A stretch of DNA of 64,000 nt from Nocardia farcinica (GTDB taxonomy: Bacteria > Actinomycetota > Actinomycetes > Mycobacteriales > Mycobacteriaceae): positions 1,798,001 through 1,862,000 of the forward strand of contig NZ_LN868939.1 in assembly GCF_001182745.1 (NCBI RefSeq). The letters run 5' to 3'. A program made the position numbers and the translations under genes. The notes below the pieces were generated by a model, which did no database searches, had not been told where the DNA came from, and saw only the letters and a list, made by a program, of their open reading frames with translations. Below are positions 1-11,496 of this stretch, in pieces; the stretch's first letter is position 1; each line of letters begins with the position of its first letter.

Positions 1-819
1 GGTGAACAGCCCGTGGCTCAGGTGCAGGGTGCGGCCGGTGTCGAGCACCCGCAGGCCGAAATAGGTGCTCAGGTAGCGGGCGCAGGCGGCCAGGCTGACC
101 AGCACGACCACGCAGGCCAGCACCGCGAGTCCGATCAGCACGACGACGGCGACGGCGCGGCCCTCCACCGCGTGCGCGGTCTCGGAGGTGATCACCACCT
201 CGCCGAGGCCGAACTGGAAGGCCAGGCCGACGATCGGCGCGACGACGGCGAATCCGGTCAGCGACAGCGGCGCGTACCGCACCCAGGCGGGCTGCCAGTG
301 CCCGATCTCGCGGCCCTGCGGCGCGCGGGTCGTCGGCACGGCCGAATCACCTTCGGCGGGAACCTGTTCGGCGGTGTGCGCGAGCAGTTCGGCGCGCAAC
401 GCGGGTGCGGTTCCGGCGGCCAGCGAGTCGAGCCGGAACTTCTCGCCGCTGTCGGCGGCCTGCCCGGTGCCGACGACCACCACGGCCAGCCCGAGCACCC
501 GGTGCAGCAGGTCGGCTTCGATGTCGACCGAGCGGATGCGCGACCGCGGCACCGACAGCGTGCGGCGTTGCAGCAGCCCGGTGCGCAACTCGACATGCGT
601 CGGCCCGACCCGGTAGGTGGTGGTGAACCAGCGGCTCAGCGCGTATCCGACGATCAGCGCCAGCGGCACCAGGCTCCAGCCGTGGTTGCCGCTGCTCGTG
701 CCGAGGATGACCGAACCGATCAACACCGGGATGAACTTGACGACCTCGTTCACCGGATGCACCAACAGCATTCGCCGATCCAACCGCGACCACGGCCGAT
801 CGGTCTGCGGTGCGTTCAC
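1..819 (-). CDS. Bacterial PH-domain (YdbT/DUF304-like) membrane protein, C-terminus cut by window edge
   Basis: The reading frame begins at a GTG (819-817) that overlaps the stop of the upstream gene in a GTGA junction, so the pair is probably translationally coupled. About 273 residues are present and the C-terminus lies outside the window. Residues roughly 20-60 hold hydrophobic membrane segments, followed by a first bPH2-type domain with the pattern TTYRVGPTHVELRTGLL and the paired arginines of RSRIRSVDIE that are typical of the YdbS/YdbT family. A long hydrophobic stretch follows near residues 195-250, then the beginning of a second PH-like domain. The family is membrane-bound and its molecular role is unknown; in some bacteria it affects envelope stress or antimicrobial sensitivity. 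No catalytic residues are evident. Confidence 0.8.
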   Translation of the reverse strand, partial: MNAPQTDRPWSRLDRRMLLVHPVNEVVKFIPVLIGSVILGTSSGNHGWSLVPLALIVGYALSRWFTTTYRVGPTHVELRTGLLQRRTLSVPRSRIRSVDIEADLLHRVLGLAVVVVGTGQAADSGEKFRLDSLAAGTAPALRAELLAHTAEQVPAEGDSAVPTTRAPQGREIGHWQPAWVRYAPLSLTGFAVVAPIVGLAFQFGLGEVVITSETAHAVEGRAVAVVVLIGLAVLACVVVLVSLAACARYLSTYFGLRVLDTGRTLHLSHGLFT

Positions 820-1322
820 GTCGCGTCCCCGCGGTGGCGCGCGGCGATCTCGGTGAGCCTGCGCACCGTCTCCTCGGCCACCGGCAGATCCAGACCGGTG
901 ATGGTGACCGCCCCGGCGGAGGAGGCGGTCGTGACGGTGACGGTGGCCAGGCCGAGCAGCCGCTCGAGCGGTCCGCGTTCGATGTCGACCGTCTGCACCC
1001 GCGAGATGGGCGCGACCCGGCTCTCCTGGGAGAGCCAGCCGACCCGGGTGTAGACGGCCTCGTCGGTGATCTCCCAGCGGTGCACCGCGTAGCGCCACCA
1101 CGGGACGATCAGCGCGCTGAACACCGCCAGCGCCAGCCCGGCGCAGAGCGCGAGCACCTGCAGTGTGCGCCGCTCCGAATCGACGGCCGCCCAGACGATC
1201 AGCGCGACGAACGGGATCACCCACCCGAGCACCGATTGCGCGGTCCAGAGCAGTTTCGCCCGTGGGCTGGGACGCCAGGCCGGATCGGCCATGATCGTGC
1301 GCGGCTGCGACATGCCTGTCAT
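816..1322 (-). CDS. PH domain-containing membrane protein (YdbS-like), first gene of the pair
   Basis: A 168-residue protein with two adjacent membrane helices (about residues 26-72) and one bPH2 domain (about 80-160) containing WEITDEAVYTRVGWL and the ISRVQTVDIERGPLERLLGL pattern characteristic of the family. The short one-domain protein followed by a longer multi-domain homologue is the usual ydbS-ydbT arrangement. ATG codons at 1322, 1313 and 1292 are all possible starts and none has a strong ribosome binding site; the longest is listed. Function is unknown beyond membrane association. Confidence 0.8.
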   Translation of the reverse strand: MTGMSQPRTIMADPAWRPSPRAKLLWTAQSVLGWVIPFVALIVWAAVDSERRTLQVLALCAGLALAVFSALIVPWWRYAVHRWEITDEAVYTRVGWLSQESRVAPISRVQTVDIERGPLERLLGLATVTVTTASSAGAVTITGLDLPVAEETVRRLTEIAARHRGDAT

Positions 1323-1394
1323 CGTCGCACGAGGCCGGAAACCGGCGGGTCGCCCACACGGGTGGAATAGGCCACGCGGCGGCGAGGTTGTGAA

Positions 1395-1431
1395 CGCTCA
1401 CGACGAGTCCGTGACCGGCCGGTCGTGAGCG
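1395..1431. promoter_or_regulatory. Inverted repeat between the PH-domain genes and fbiC
   Basis: CGCTCACGAC (1395-1404) is matched by its exact reverse complement at 1422-1431, and a second palindrome GACCGGCCGGTC (1413-1424) sits between the arms. It lies 78 bp upstream of fbiC in the divergent intergenic region and could be an operator or a transcript-end hairpin. No regulator is identified. Confidence 0.45.
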
Positions 1432-1497
1432 CCGCCCCCACCCCGGGGATCGGCACCGCTAGGCTCGGTCGGACGCACTGGAGGGAGACAGTCCAGG

Positions 1498-1508
1498 ATG
1501 GTTAGCGC

Positions 1509-1512
<4 letters not shown>
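1498..1512 (+). promoter_or_regulatory. Four-codon upstream ORF overlapping the fbiC start
   Basis: ATG GTT AGC GCA TGA begins 10 nt after a good Shine-Dalgarno sequence (GAGGGAG, 1481-1487). Its stop overlaps the fbiC ATG (1509) in an ATGA junction. The ribosome binding site is well placed for this mini-ORF but too far (21 nt) from the fbiC ATG. This suggests fbiC translation by re-initiation, or a later fbiC start. Confidence 0.4.
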
Positions 1513-4106
<2,594 letters not shown>

Positions 4107-4115
4107 ACCGAAGCG

Positions 4116-4167
4116 ACCCACGTGAATCCGGGTGAGTTAGGGCAGGCTGACCCGGAGTAACGTGGGT
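4116..4167. terminator. Large nested dyad between fbiC and fdxA
   Basis: Outer arms ACCCACGT (4116-4123) and ACGTGGGT (4160-4167) enclose inner arms CCGGGT (4128-4133) and ACCCGG (4150-4155), separated by symmetric 4-nt internal loops, with a 16-nt apical loop. It starts 9 nt after the fbiC stop. There is no U-tract, so it may be a terminator or processing hairpin, or a two-part operator ahead of fdxA. Confidence 0.5.
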
Positions 4168-4231
4168 GCTCGGGATAGGGTTTCGCGTGGCGGATCATCC
4201 CCGCAGGTGAGGACAGACTAGGAGAACGGCA

Positions 4232-4552
4232 GTGCCGTACATCATCGCTGAACCGTGCGTTGACGTGAAGGACAAGGCATGCATCGAGGAATGCCCCGTG
4301 GACTGCATCTACGAGGGTGGCCGCATGCTGTACATCCATCCCGACGAATGCGTGGACTGTGGTGCATGTGAGCCGGTGTGCCCGGTGGAGGCGATCTTCT
4401 ACGAAGACGACACCCCGGACCAGTGGAGTGGCTACGTGAACGCCAACGTGGACTTCTTCGACGAGCTGGGTTCCCCGGGCGGCGCGACGAAGGTCGGCAA
4501 GGTCGACTACGACCCGCCGTTCATCAAGGAACTTCCCCCGATGGGGGAGTGA
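4232..4552 (+). CDS. fdxA: 7Fe ferredoxin (3Fe-4S/4Fe-4S)
   Basis: A 106-residue electron carrier. Cysteines at 9, 17, 21, 25 and 40, 43, 46, 50 give the arrangement of bacterial 7Fe ferredoxins: the N-terminal set (C-x7-C-x3-CP) builds a 3Fe-4S cluster and CVDCGACEPVCP builds the 4Fe-4S cluster. The GTG start at 4232 is 6 nt after AGGAGA (4220-4225). The C-terminal tail (FDELGSPGGATKVGKVDYDPP) is normal for the actinobacterial FdxA/FdxC type. It sits between fbiC and a dapC-like gene as in M. tuberculosis (fdxC, Rv1177). Its partner enzyme is not evident from the sequence. Confidence 0.95.
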   Translation: MPYIIAEPCVDVKDKACIEECPVDCIYEGGRMLYIHPDECVDCGACEPVCPVEAIFYEDDTPDQWSGYVNANVDFFDELGSPGGATKVGKVDYDPPFIKELPPMGE

Positions 4553-4560
4553 GACCACCG

Positions 4561-5670
4561 GTGGTATCGCGTGGCCGGGTCAGCAGTCTGCTACCCGATT
4601 TTCCGTGGGACACCATCGCCGCGGTGAAGGCGAAGGCGGCGGCCCACCCCGGCGGGATCGTCGATCTGTCGGTGGGCACGCCGGTCGACCCGGTCGCCCC
4701 GGTGATCCGCACGGCGCTCGACTCCGTCGCGGAGGTGCCAGGGTACCCGACCACCCACGGCACCCCCGAACTGCGCGCCGCCGCGGTGGACGCGCTCAAA
4801 CGGCGCTACGGCGTGACCGGCGTGGACCCGGCGGCGGTGCTGCCGGTCATCGGCACCAAGGAGCTGATCGCCGGGCTGCCGCGGCTGCTCGGCATCGGCC
4901 CGGCCGACCTGGTGGTCATCCCGGAGATCGCCTACCCGACCTACGAGGTGGGCGCGCTGCTGGCGGGCGCGCAGATCCTGCGCGCGGACGGACTGACCCG
5001 GCTCGGGCCGCAGTCGCCCGCACTGATCTACCTCAACTCCCCGTCGAACCCGACCGGGCGCGTGCTGGGTGTCGAGCATCTGCGCAAGGTGGTGGCCTTC
5101 GCCCGCGAGCGCGGCGCCGTCGTCGCCTCCGACGAGTGCTACCTCGGCCTGTCCTGGGACGCGCGCGCCCTGTCGATCCTGGATCCGCAGGTGTGCGACG
5201 GCGATCACACCGGCCTGCTCGCGATCCATTCGCTGTCGAAGACCTCCAACCTGGCCAGCTACCGTGCCGGGTTCGTCGCCGGTGATCCGGAACTGGTGGC
5301 CGAGCTGCTCGAGGTGCGCAAGCACTCCGGCATGATGGTGCCCTTCCCGATCCAGGCCGCGATGACCGCCGCGCTGGCCGACGACACTCACGAGGCCCAG
5401 CAGCGCGAGCGTTACCGGGTGCGCCGCGAGCAGCTGCGCGCCGCGCTGACCGCCGCCGGTTTCCGCATCGACCACTCCGAGGCGGGCCTGTACCTGTGGT
5501 CCACCCGCGGCGAGAACGCCCGCACCACGCTGGACTGGCTCGCCGAGCGCGGCATCCTCGCCGCCCCCGGCGACTTCTACGGCCCGGCCTCCGGCGAGCA
5601 CGTGCGCATCGCCCTCACCGCCACCGACGAACGGATCGCCGCCGCGGTCGCCCGCCTGACCACGAACTGA
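4561..5670 (+). CDS. dapC: Succinyldiaminopimelate aminotransferase (DapC-type), PLP fold I
   Basis: A 369-residue class I/II aminotransferase expected to convert N-succinyl-2-amino-6-ketopimelate to N-succinyl-LL-diaminopimelate in the succinylase route to meso-DAP and lysine. SLSKTSN carries the PLP lysine (K227), YLNSPSNPTGRV is the aminotransferase signature, and the C-terminal arginine region (EHVRIALT) would bind the alpha-carboxylate. It corresponds to Rv1178, which lies beside fdxC. The GTG at 4561 is 12 nt after GGGGGA; another GTG at 4549 overlaps the fdxA stop (GTGA) and would add four residues. dapD and dapE, the flanking steps of the same pathway, lie at 13-15 kb. Confidence 0.85.
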   Translation: MVSRGRVSSLLPDFPWDTIAAVKAKAAAHPGGIVDLSVGTPVDPVAPVIRTALDSVAEVPGYPTTHGTPELRAAAVDALKRRYGVTGVDPAAVLPVIGTKELIAGLPRLLGIGPADLVVIPEIAYPTYEVGALLAGAQILRADGLTRLGPQSPALIYLNSPSNPTGRVLGVEHLRKVVAFARERGAVVASDECYLGLSWDARALSILDPQVCDGDHTGLLAIHSLSKTSNLASYRAGFVAGDPELVAELLEVRKHSGMMVPFPIQAAMTAALADDTHEAQQRERYRVRREQLRAALTAAGFRIDHSEAGLYLWSTRGENARTTLDWLAERGILAAPGDFYGPASGEHVRIALTATDERIAAAVARLTTN

Positions 5671-5748
5671 CGGCGCGAGTGTCCGTGCCACGCGCCGCGT
5701 CGTGGTTGTCAGGTCCATGCCTGTGAGGGTGACAGTGCTCCGGTCGTC

Positions 5749-6141
5749 TCAGGGTGCGTCCAGCACGCTCGCCGGCACGCCGTAGGGCAGAAATCGCACC
5801 CGTCGGCGCTCGTCGGTGTTGTCGCGATGCGCGCGTAGGGCCTCGAGTTCGCTCGGGAAGACCTGGTCGACCCGGGCCTCGCCGCCGTCGTCGAGGCGGT
5901 AGATCACCCATACTCCGCTGCCGCTCTCACCGGTGATCTCACCCTCGGGTTCCGGTGGCCGCGCCGGCCGCGATGGGACGAACTGCGCCAGCAGCGACGT
6001 GAGCCCGGCGACGCTCGCGTGATCCACCCGATCGAGATAGACGCCGGCTTTGCCGAGCAGGTCGCGCAGCTCGGTGCCCGCTTCGCGTAGTGCGCGTTCG
6101 AAGTCTTCCGGGTCGATGCCGAAAGGTCCGTTGGTTGGCAT
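5749..6141 (-). CDS. Hypothetical protein, 130 aa
   Basis: Starts at ATG 6141 with AGGAG 8 nt upstream (complement of 6150-6154). The predicted protein is acidic and soluble, with an N-terminal helical segment (DPEDFERALREAGTELRDLLGKAGVYLDRV), a proline-rich linker near residue 65, and a C-terminal beta-rich part (GVWVIYRLDDGGEARVDQVFPSELEALRAHRDN). There is no signal peptide or membrane segment. I do not recognise the family. It is divergent from pruA. Confidence 0.7.
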   Translation of the reverse strand: MPTNGPFGIDPEDFERALREAGTELRDLLGKAGVYLDRVDHASVAGLTSLLAQFVPSRPARPPEPEGEITGESGSGVWVIYRLDDGGEARVDQVFPSELEALRAHRDNTDERRRVRFLPYGVPASVLDAP

Positions 6142-6330
6142 CGCATGTACTCCTGGGACTCGGCGAATGCTGTTTCCCCAGTGTCCTCGGACAACGCCGA
6201 CTCCGCCACGTCGGCCACGTCGTGCCGTTCGCATCCGCCGACGCGGCCGCGCACGTTCGACGCGACGCGCGACCGCTGGTCGGCCGTTCCGAGCGGGCGC
6301 GTAATGCGGCGGTGCGGCCGGGGTTCGGGC

Positions 6331-6336
6331 TAGCCT
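6331..6336 (+). promoter_or_regulatory. -10 hexamer of a likely leaderless pruA transcript
   Basis: TAGCCT ends 5 nt before the pruA ATG (6342). No Shine-Dalgarno sequence is present, so transcription probably begins at or next to the start codon. Confidence 0.6.
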
Positions 6337-6341
6337 TGGTT

Positions 6342-7976
<1,635 letters not shown>

Positions 7977-8846
7977 TCAGACCAGCGGTTTGCCCGCCCG
8001 CAGGCGCCTGCGCAGGTCCCACAGGTAGAAGTTCATCGGGAACAGGCGCAGCGCCCGCGGCAGCCGCCGGTGCACCGCGCCGATCACGAGTAGCAGCAGT
8101 CGCAGCGCGTGCTCGCGCATCGGCGACCAGGTCATGCCCATCTCGTCGCGCAGATGTTGCGGCAGCAGGCCGGTGACGACGAACCGGTGGAACGGCGCGT
8201 TGAGACGCAGCGGCAGCGGCAGCATCCTCAAGTCGATGAGGCCGTCGAAGTAGGCGCGGGTGCGCGCGTCGATGGACTTGGTCGCGAGCTCGGCCGTCCA
8301 GTATTCCTGGAACGCCTGCCGGTCGGCGGGCCACATCTCCGGGCGCATCTGCAGGGTGGTGCCCAGTCGGGCGGAGTAGGCGTAGAGGGCGTCGGCCGTG
8401 GCGTCGTCGAGCGGGCCGTGCAGGCGTTCCTCGGTGTCGAGGATGCCGTAGAACAGGCAGGCCGCCACCCACAACTGCAGCTTCGGGTCGAAGGCGTTGT
8501 ACTTGACCGGGCTCTCGGAGGTGGAGCGGACGCTGCGGTGCGAGGTGTTGACGGCCTCGCGGTAGGCCTCGCGCTCGGCGTCGGTGCCCATCATGGCGAC
8601 GGCGAGGTAGGTGAGGGTGGTACGCAGCCGCTTGAACGGGTGCAGCGTCACCTTGCCGGAGTCGACCGTGCTCTCCAGCACGCCGTAGGCGACCGGGGGG
8701 TGGCTGAGCTGCATGATCACATTGGCGGTACCGCCGAGGAAGGCGGCGATGCCGCTCCAGAACTCTTCCATGTGGAAGTCCTCGCCGGTACCGTAGCGGC
8801 TGCTCGGCGTCGGTTCGGGCGTCGTTGCACGAAGGGGCGCGCTCAT
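7977..8846 (-). CDS. DUF2236 (MpaB/Lcp-like) oxygenase-family protein, copy 1
   Basis: A 289-residue protein of the DUF2236 family, which includes the rubber-cleaving haem oxygenase Lcp and fungal MpaB. Conserved segments include the glycine-rich [26 protein letters not shown], the [20 protein letters not shown] helix, and H/W-rich segments ([17 protein letters not shown]). Family knowledge predicts a buried haem b with a histidine ligand; substrate cannot be inferred. It is closely similar along its length to the gene at 10499-11347, including the C-terminal LWDLRRRLRAGKPLV. It is divergent from a TetR gene, the likely regulator. Confidence 0.85.
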   Translation of the reverse strand: MSAPLRATTPEPTPSSRYGTGEDFHMEEFWSGIAAFLGGTANVIMQLSHPPVAYGVLESTVDSGKVTLHPFKRLRTTLTYLAVAMMGTDAEREAYREAVNTSHRSVRSTSESPVKYNAFDPKLQLWVAACLFYGILDTEERLHGPLDDATADALYAYSARLGTTLQMRPEMWPADRQAFQEYWTAELATKSIDARTRAYFDGLIDLRMLPLPLRLNAPFHRFVVTGLLPQHLRDEMGMTWSPMREHALRLLLLVIGAVHRRLPRALRLFPMNFYLWDLRRRLRAGKPLV

Positions 8847-8878
8847 CGTCGTCCTCGTCTTTCCGTCTGCGAGAGGAT

Positions 8879-8910
8879 GAGAAGATTCTCACCTCAGACT
8901 CTCACTGCGA
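8879..8910. promoter_or_regulatory. Candidate operator in the DUF2236/TetR intergenic region
   Basis: TGAGAA-GA-TTCTCA (8879-8892) is an inverted repeat 33 bp upstream of the DUF2236 start, followed by CTCTCACTGCG (8900-8910). A closely related CTCTCACCGTG with a TGAGAG partner occurs upstream of the second DUF2236 gene (11368-11399). Shared use by the TetR at 9068 is inferred. Confidence 0.4.
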
Positions 8911-9067
8911 CGGTCCGCTGTCAAAGGAGATGATGGCGGCGGGAATGAGAGGAATGTCGGTGAACCTTCTCACCGGCGGTCGCCGCTGTCAACGGCCGGG
9001 CGGACGCTGACGGTATGCGATGCTGGCAGTGTCATCGTTTCGCGCAGGCGGATGAGGTGAGGAAGAC

Positions 9068-9721
9068 ATGGCGAGGTTGACCAAACTGCTCCCGCTGGTC
9101 CGCAACAGCGGCCCCGAGGACACCAATCAGAGCCGCGTCCTGGACGCGGCCCTGCTGGCGTTCCTCGACTTCGGCATCAAGCGGACCAGCATGGTGGAGG
9201 TCGCGCGCCGCTGCGGGCTCTCCCTCGCCACCCTCTACCGGCGCTTCGCCAGCAAGAACGATCTCATCGAGGCCGTCGCGCTACGCCAGACCCGCGACTT
9301 CATCACCGGGGTCGACGAGGTGCTGGCCCGCCAGGTCGACCGGGACGCGGGTGCCGAGGACCAGATCGTGGAGCTGTTCGTCGCCTTCCTCAAGGGGCTG
9401 CGCGAGAACCAGCTGGTGCATCGTCTGCTGGCCACCGAGCCCGAACTGGTGCTGCCCTTCCTCACCGTGCGCGGCGCCCCTATCATCGAGCTGGGCCGCG
9501 ACTACCTGTCGGAGTTCATCCGCCGGCTCCAGGACGAGGGCAAACTGCCCGCCTACGATCCCGAACCGCTGGCCGAGATGATCGCCCGCACCGCGGTCTC
9601 GATGGCGCTCACCCCGCAGACGGTCATCCCGCTCGGCGACGACGAACAGGCGCGCCGGTTCGCCCGCGACCACGTCGTGGTGTCGTTCCGGGTGCCGCAG
9701 GCCGAGGTCAAGGCCCCGTGA
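9068..9721 (+). CDS. TetR-family transcriptional regulator
   Basis: A 217-residue regulator. The N-terminal HTH (about residues 22-68) reads VLDAALLAFLDFGIKRTSM...CGLSLATLYRRFASKNDLIEAV, a standard TetR DNA-binding domain. The C-terminal ligand domain is unspecific. The ATG at 9068 follows a purine-rich AGGTGAGGAAG. It is divergent from one DUF2236 gene and lies 1.3 kb from the second, so local control of both is the simplest hypothesis. Its 3' end overlaps the convergent gene by 14 nt. Confidence 0.9.
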   Translation: MARLTKLLPLVRNSGPEDTNQSRVLDAALLAFLDFGIKRTSMVEVARRCGLSLATLYRRFASKNDLIEAVALRQTRDFITGVDEVLARQVDRDAGAEDQIVELFVAFLKGLRENQLVHRLLATEPELVLPFLTVRGAPIIELGRDYLSEFIRRLQDEGKLPAYDPEPLAEMIARTAVSMALTPQTVIPLGDDEQARRFARDHVVVSFRVPQAEVKAP

Positions 9722-10415
9722 GCACCGTCGGCAGCTCGACCAGCGCGCCGAGGACGTCGGCGGTCTGCTCGTCCGGGCTGCCGTAGGTGTGGGCGGCGAC
9801 GGTGAATCCGGGGCCGAAGGAGGCCGAAGCCACCTCGGGCACACCGAAATCCGACCAGCCCCACTTGGTGCCGAGCACGCCGGGGATCTGCGCGGTGCCC
9901 CAGTCCTGCGGGGTGCCGTCGGCGGCCGTCGGCGCGGCGGTGGCCATCCAGCCCAGGATCGGGGAGGCCGGGTCGGTCCGGGTCTTGGCGGCCAGGAAGG
10001 TCGCGACGTCGGCGGTGCTGGTGCTGGATGTCGTCCAGTCCGCGCCCGCGGTCTCGGTGAGCCCGTATTCGGTCGCGATCGCCTCGATCGCACCCGGGTA
10101 CTTCGCGGCCAGCGTGCTCGCCGCGCCGTCGTCGGAGTAGCGGATCATCCGCTCGCCGAGTTCCAGATCCTGCGCCGACCCGTCCCCGTGCCGCAGCGCG
10201 TAGTCGACCAGGTAGAGCTTGGCCAGCGAGAGCGCCCCGCGCCGCTCGTGCTCGTTGCCGGTGCCCCAGGCCATCCCGATGTCGGTGCGCACCGAGATCG
10301 CGGTCCGCGGCGGCACCTGCTCGGTGTCCTCGGCCGGCTCGGCCGCGGCGAACCCTGCCGTGACCGTCAGCCACGTCCCCGCGACGAGCGCGGCCACCAT
10401 CGTCCGGTTCCGCAC
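9708..10415 (-). CDS. Secreted serine hydrolase with class A beta-lactamase/PBP-like fold
   Basis: A 235-residue exported protein. The GTG start at 10415 has a near-perfect GGAGGTG upstream (complement of 10420-10426). A signal peptide is clear (basic start, hydrophobic core MVAALVAGTWLTVTAGFA, cleavage near AAA-EP). Motifs in order are SLAK (SxxK nucleophile), YSDDGA in place of SDN, and TKWGWSDF in place of the KTG box. This arrangement fits penicillin-recognising or esterase-like proteins, but the SDN and KTG elements are degenerate and there is no clear omega-loop ExxLN. Bona fide beta-lactamase activity is therefore uncertain. It lies between two DUF2236 genes. Confidence 0.7.
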   Translation of the reverse strand: MRNRTMVAALVAGTWLTVTAGFAAAEPAEDTEQVPPRTAISVRTDIGMAWGTGNEHERRGALSLAKLYLVDYALRHGDGSAQDLELGERMIRYSDDGAASTLAAKYPGAIEAIATEYGLTETAGADWTTSSTSTADVATFLAAKTRTDPASPILGWMATAAPTAADGTPQDWGTAQIPGVLGTKWGWSDFGVPEVASASFGPGFTVAAHTYGSPDEQTADVLGALVELPTVLTGP

Positions 10416-10498
10416 GGCACACCTCCGGCTGGCTCGCTGATGCACCGGTAATCACCGGGTACGCCGGTTTCAAACCTCGCGGGTGCGGCCGGATCCAT

Positions 10499-11347
10499 TC
10501 ACACCAGGGGCAAGCCCAGGCGGCGGCGCAGTCGCATGTCCCAGAGGAACGCGTTGACGGGGAAGGTCTTCACGGGGCGGGGCAGCCGGTCCTCGACCGC
10601 GCCGACGGTGGTCAGCAGGCGGGCGAGGCGGCGGTCGTCGCGGGGACTCCAGCGCATGCCCATCTGCTCGCGCAGGCGTTCGGGGAGCAGTCCGGCGACC
10701 ATCCAGCGGTGGAACGGGGCGACGGCGAGTCGCACCGGGCGCGGGAACATCTTCAGATTCACCAGGTCCCAGAAGTACTCCCGCACGGGCGGGTCGATGC
10801 GGGTGGTGGCCAGGTGCTCGCGCCAGTAGGTGTCGAAGGCGGCGCGGTCGGGCGGCCACTGGGCGGGGTGCATCTGCAGGGTGGTGCCGAGCCGTTCGGC
10901 GGCGCGGTAGAAGCCGTCGGCGGTGCCGGGGTCCATCGGGCCGTGCATCCGCTCGTACAGGTCGCGCGCGCCCCAGTACAGGCAGGCCGCGACCCAGAGT
11001 TGCAGTTCGCGGTCGAAGGCGTTGTAGCGGACGGGGCTGTCCGGGCCGGAGCGGACGGCGCGGTGCGCGGCGTCGACCGCGGCCCGGTAGGCGGCGCGCT
11101 CGTCGTCGCTGCCGAGCATGGCCACGGCGAGGTAGGTGAGCGTGGTGCGGGTGCGTTTGATCGGGTGCAGCATGATCTTGCCGCTGTCCACGGTGCTCTC
11201 GAGCACGCCGTAGCCGACGGGCGGCAGGCTCAACTGCATGATGACGTTGGCGGCCGCGCCGAAGAAGGCGGCCGAGCCGTCGAGGTGGTCGCGGATGTCG
11301 TAGGCGGGCGGCTCGTGCCGGGCGGGCGTGCGCAACGGGCTGGTCAT
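10499..11347 (-). CDS. DUF2236 (MpaB/Lcp-like) oxygenase-family protein, copy 2
   Basis: A 282-residue paralogue of the gene at 7977-8846, colinear over the whole length. It shares [67 protein letters not shown] and the C-terminal [19 protein letters not shown] 11347 ([14 protein letters not shown]) is preferred because it matches the length of the paralogue; an upstream in-frame ATG at 11395 would add 16 residues that overlap the putative operator. The putative function is haem-dependent oxygenase; the substrate is unknown. Confidence 0.85.
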   Translation of the reverse strand: MTSPLRTPARHEPPAYDIRDHLDGSAAFFGAAANVIMQLSLPPVGYGVLESTVDSGKIMLHPIKRTRTTLTYLAVAMLGSDDERAAYRAAVDAAHRAVRSGPDSPVRYNAFDRELQLWVAACLYWGARDLYERMHGPMDPGTADGFYRAAERLGTTLQMHPAQWPPDRAAFDTYWREHLATTRIDPPVREYFWDLVNLKMFPRPVRLAVAPFHRWMVAGLLPERLREQMGMRWSPRDDRRLARLLTTVGAVEDRLPRPVKTFPVNAFLWDMRLRRRLGLPLV

Positions 11348-11367
11348 CACGGCCCCGTTCTCGTCGT

Positions 11368-11399
11368 TGAGAGGGATATGCTTCGACGCTCTCACCGTG
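11368..11399. promoter_or_regulatory. Inverted repeat upstream of DUF2236 copy 2
   Basis: TGAGAG (11368-11373) and CTCTCA (11389-11394) form an inverted repeat with a 15-nt spacer. The right arm continues as CTCTCACCGTG, resembling CTCTCACTGCG at 8900 upstream of copy 1. Confidence 0.35.
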
Positions 11400-11484
11400 T
11401 CGCAGGTGTGTCAACAGTCGCCCGCGGGCCTCGACCGATTCGTGACGCGACGGGGGAGACGGCGGCCGCCGCGGCCCCGCGCAG

Positions 11485-11490
11485 TAGGTT
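11485..11490 (+). promoter_or_regulatory. -10 hexamer of a likely leaderless fadD36 transcript
   Basis: TAGGTT, 6-nt spacer GACCCC, then the ATG at 11497. No Shine-Dalgarno sequence is present. Confidence 0.6.
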
Positions 11491-11496
11491 GACCCC

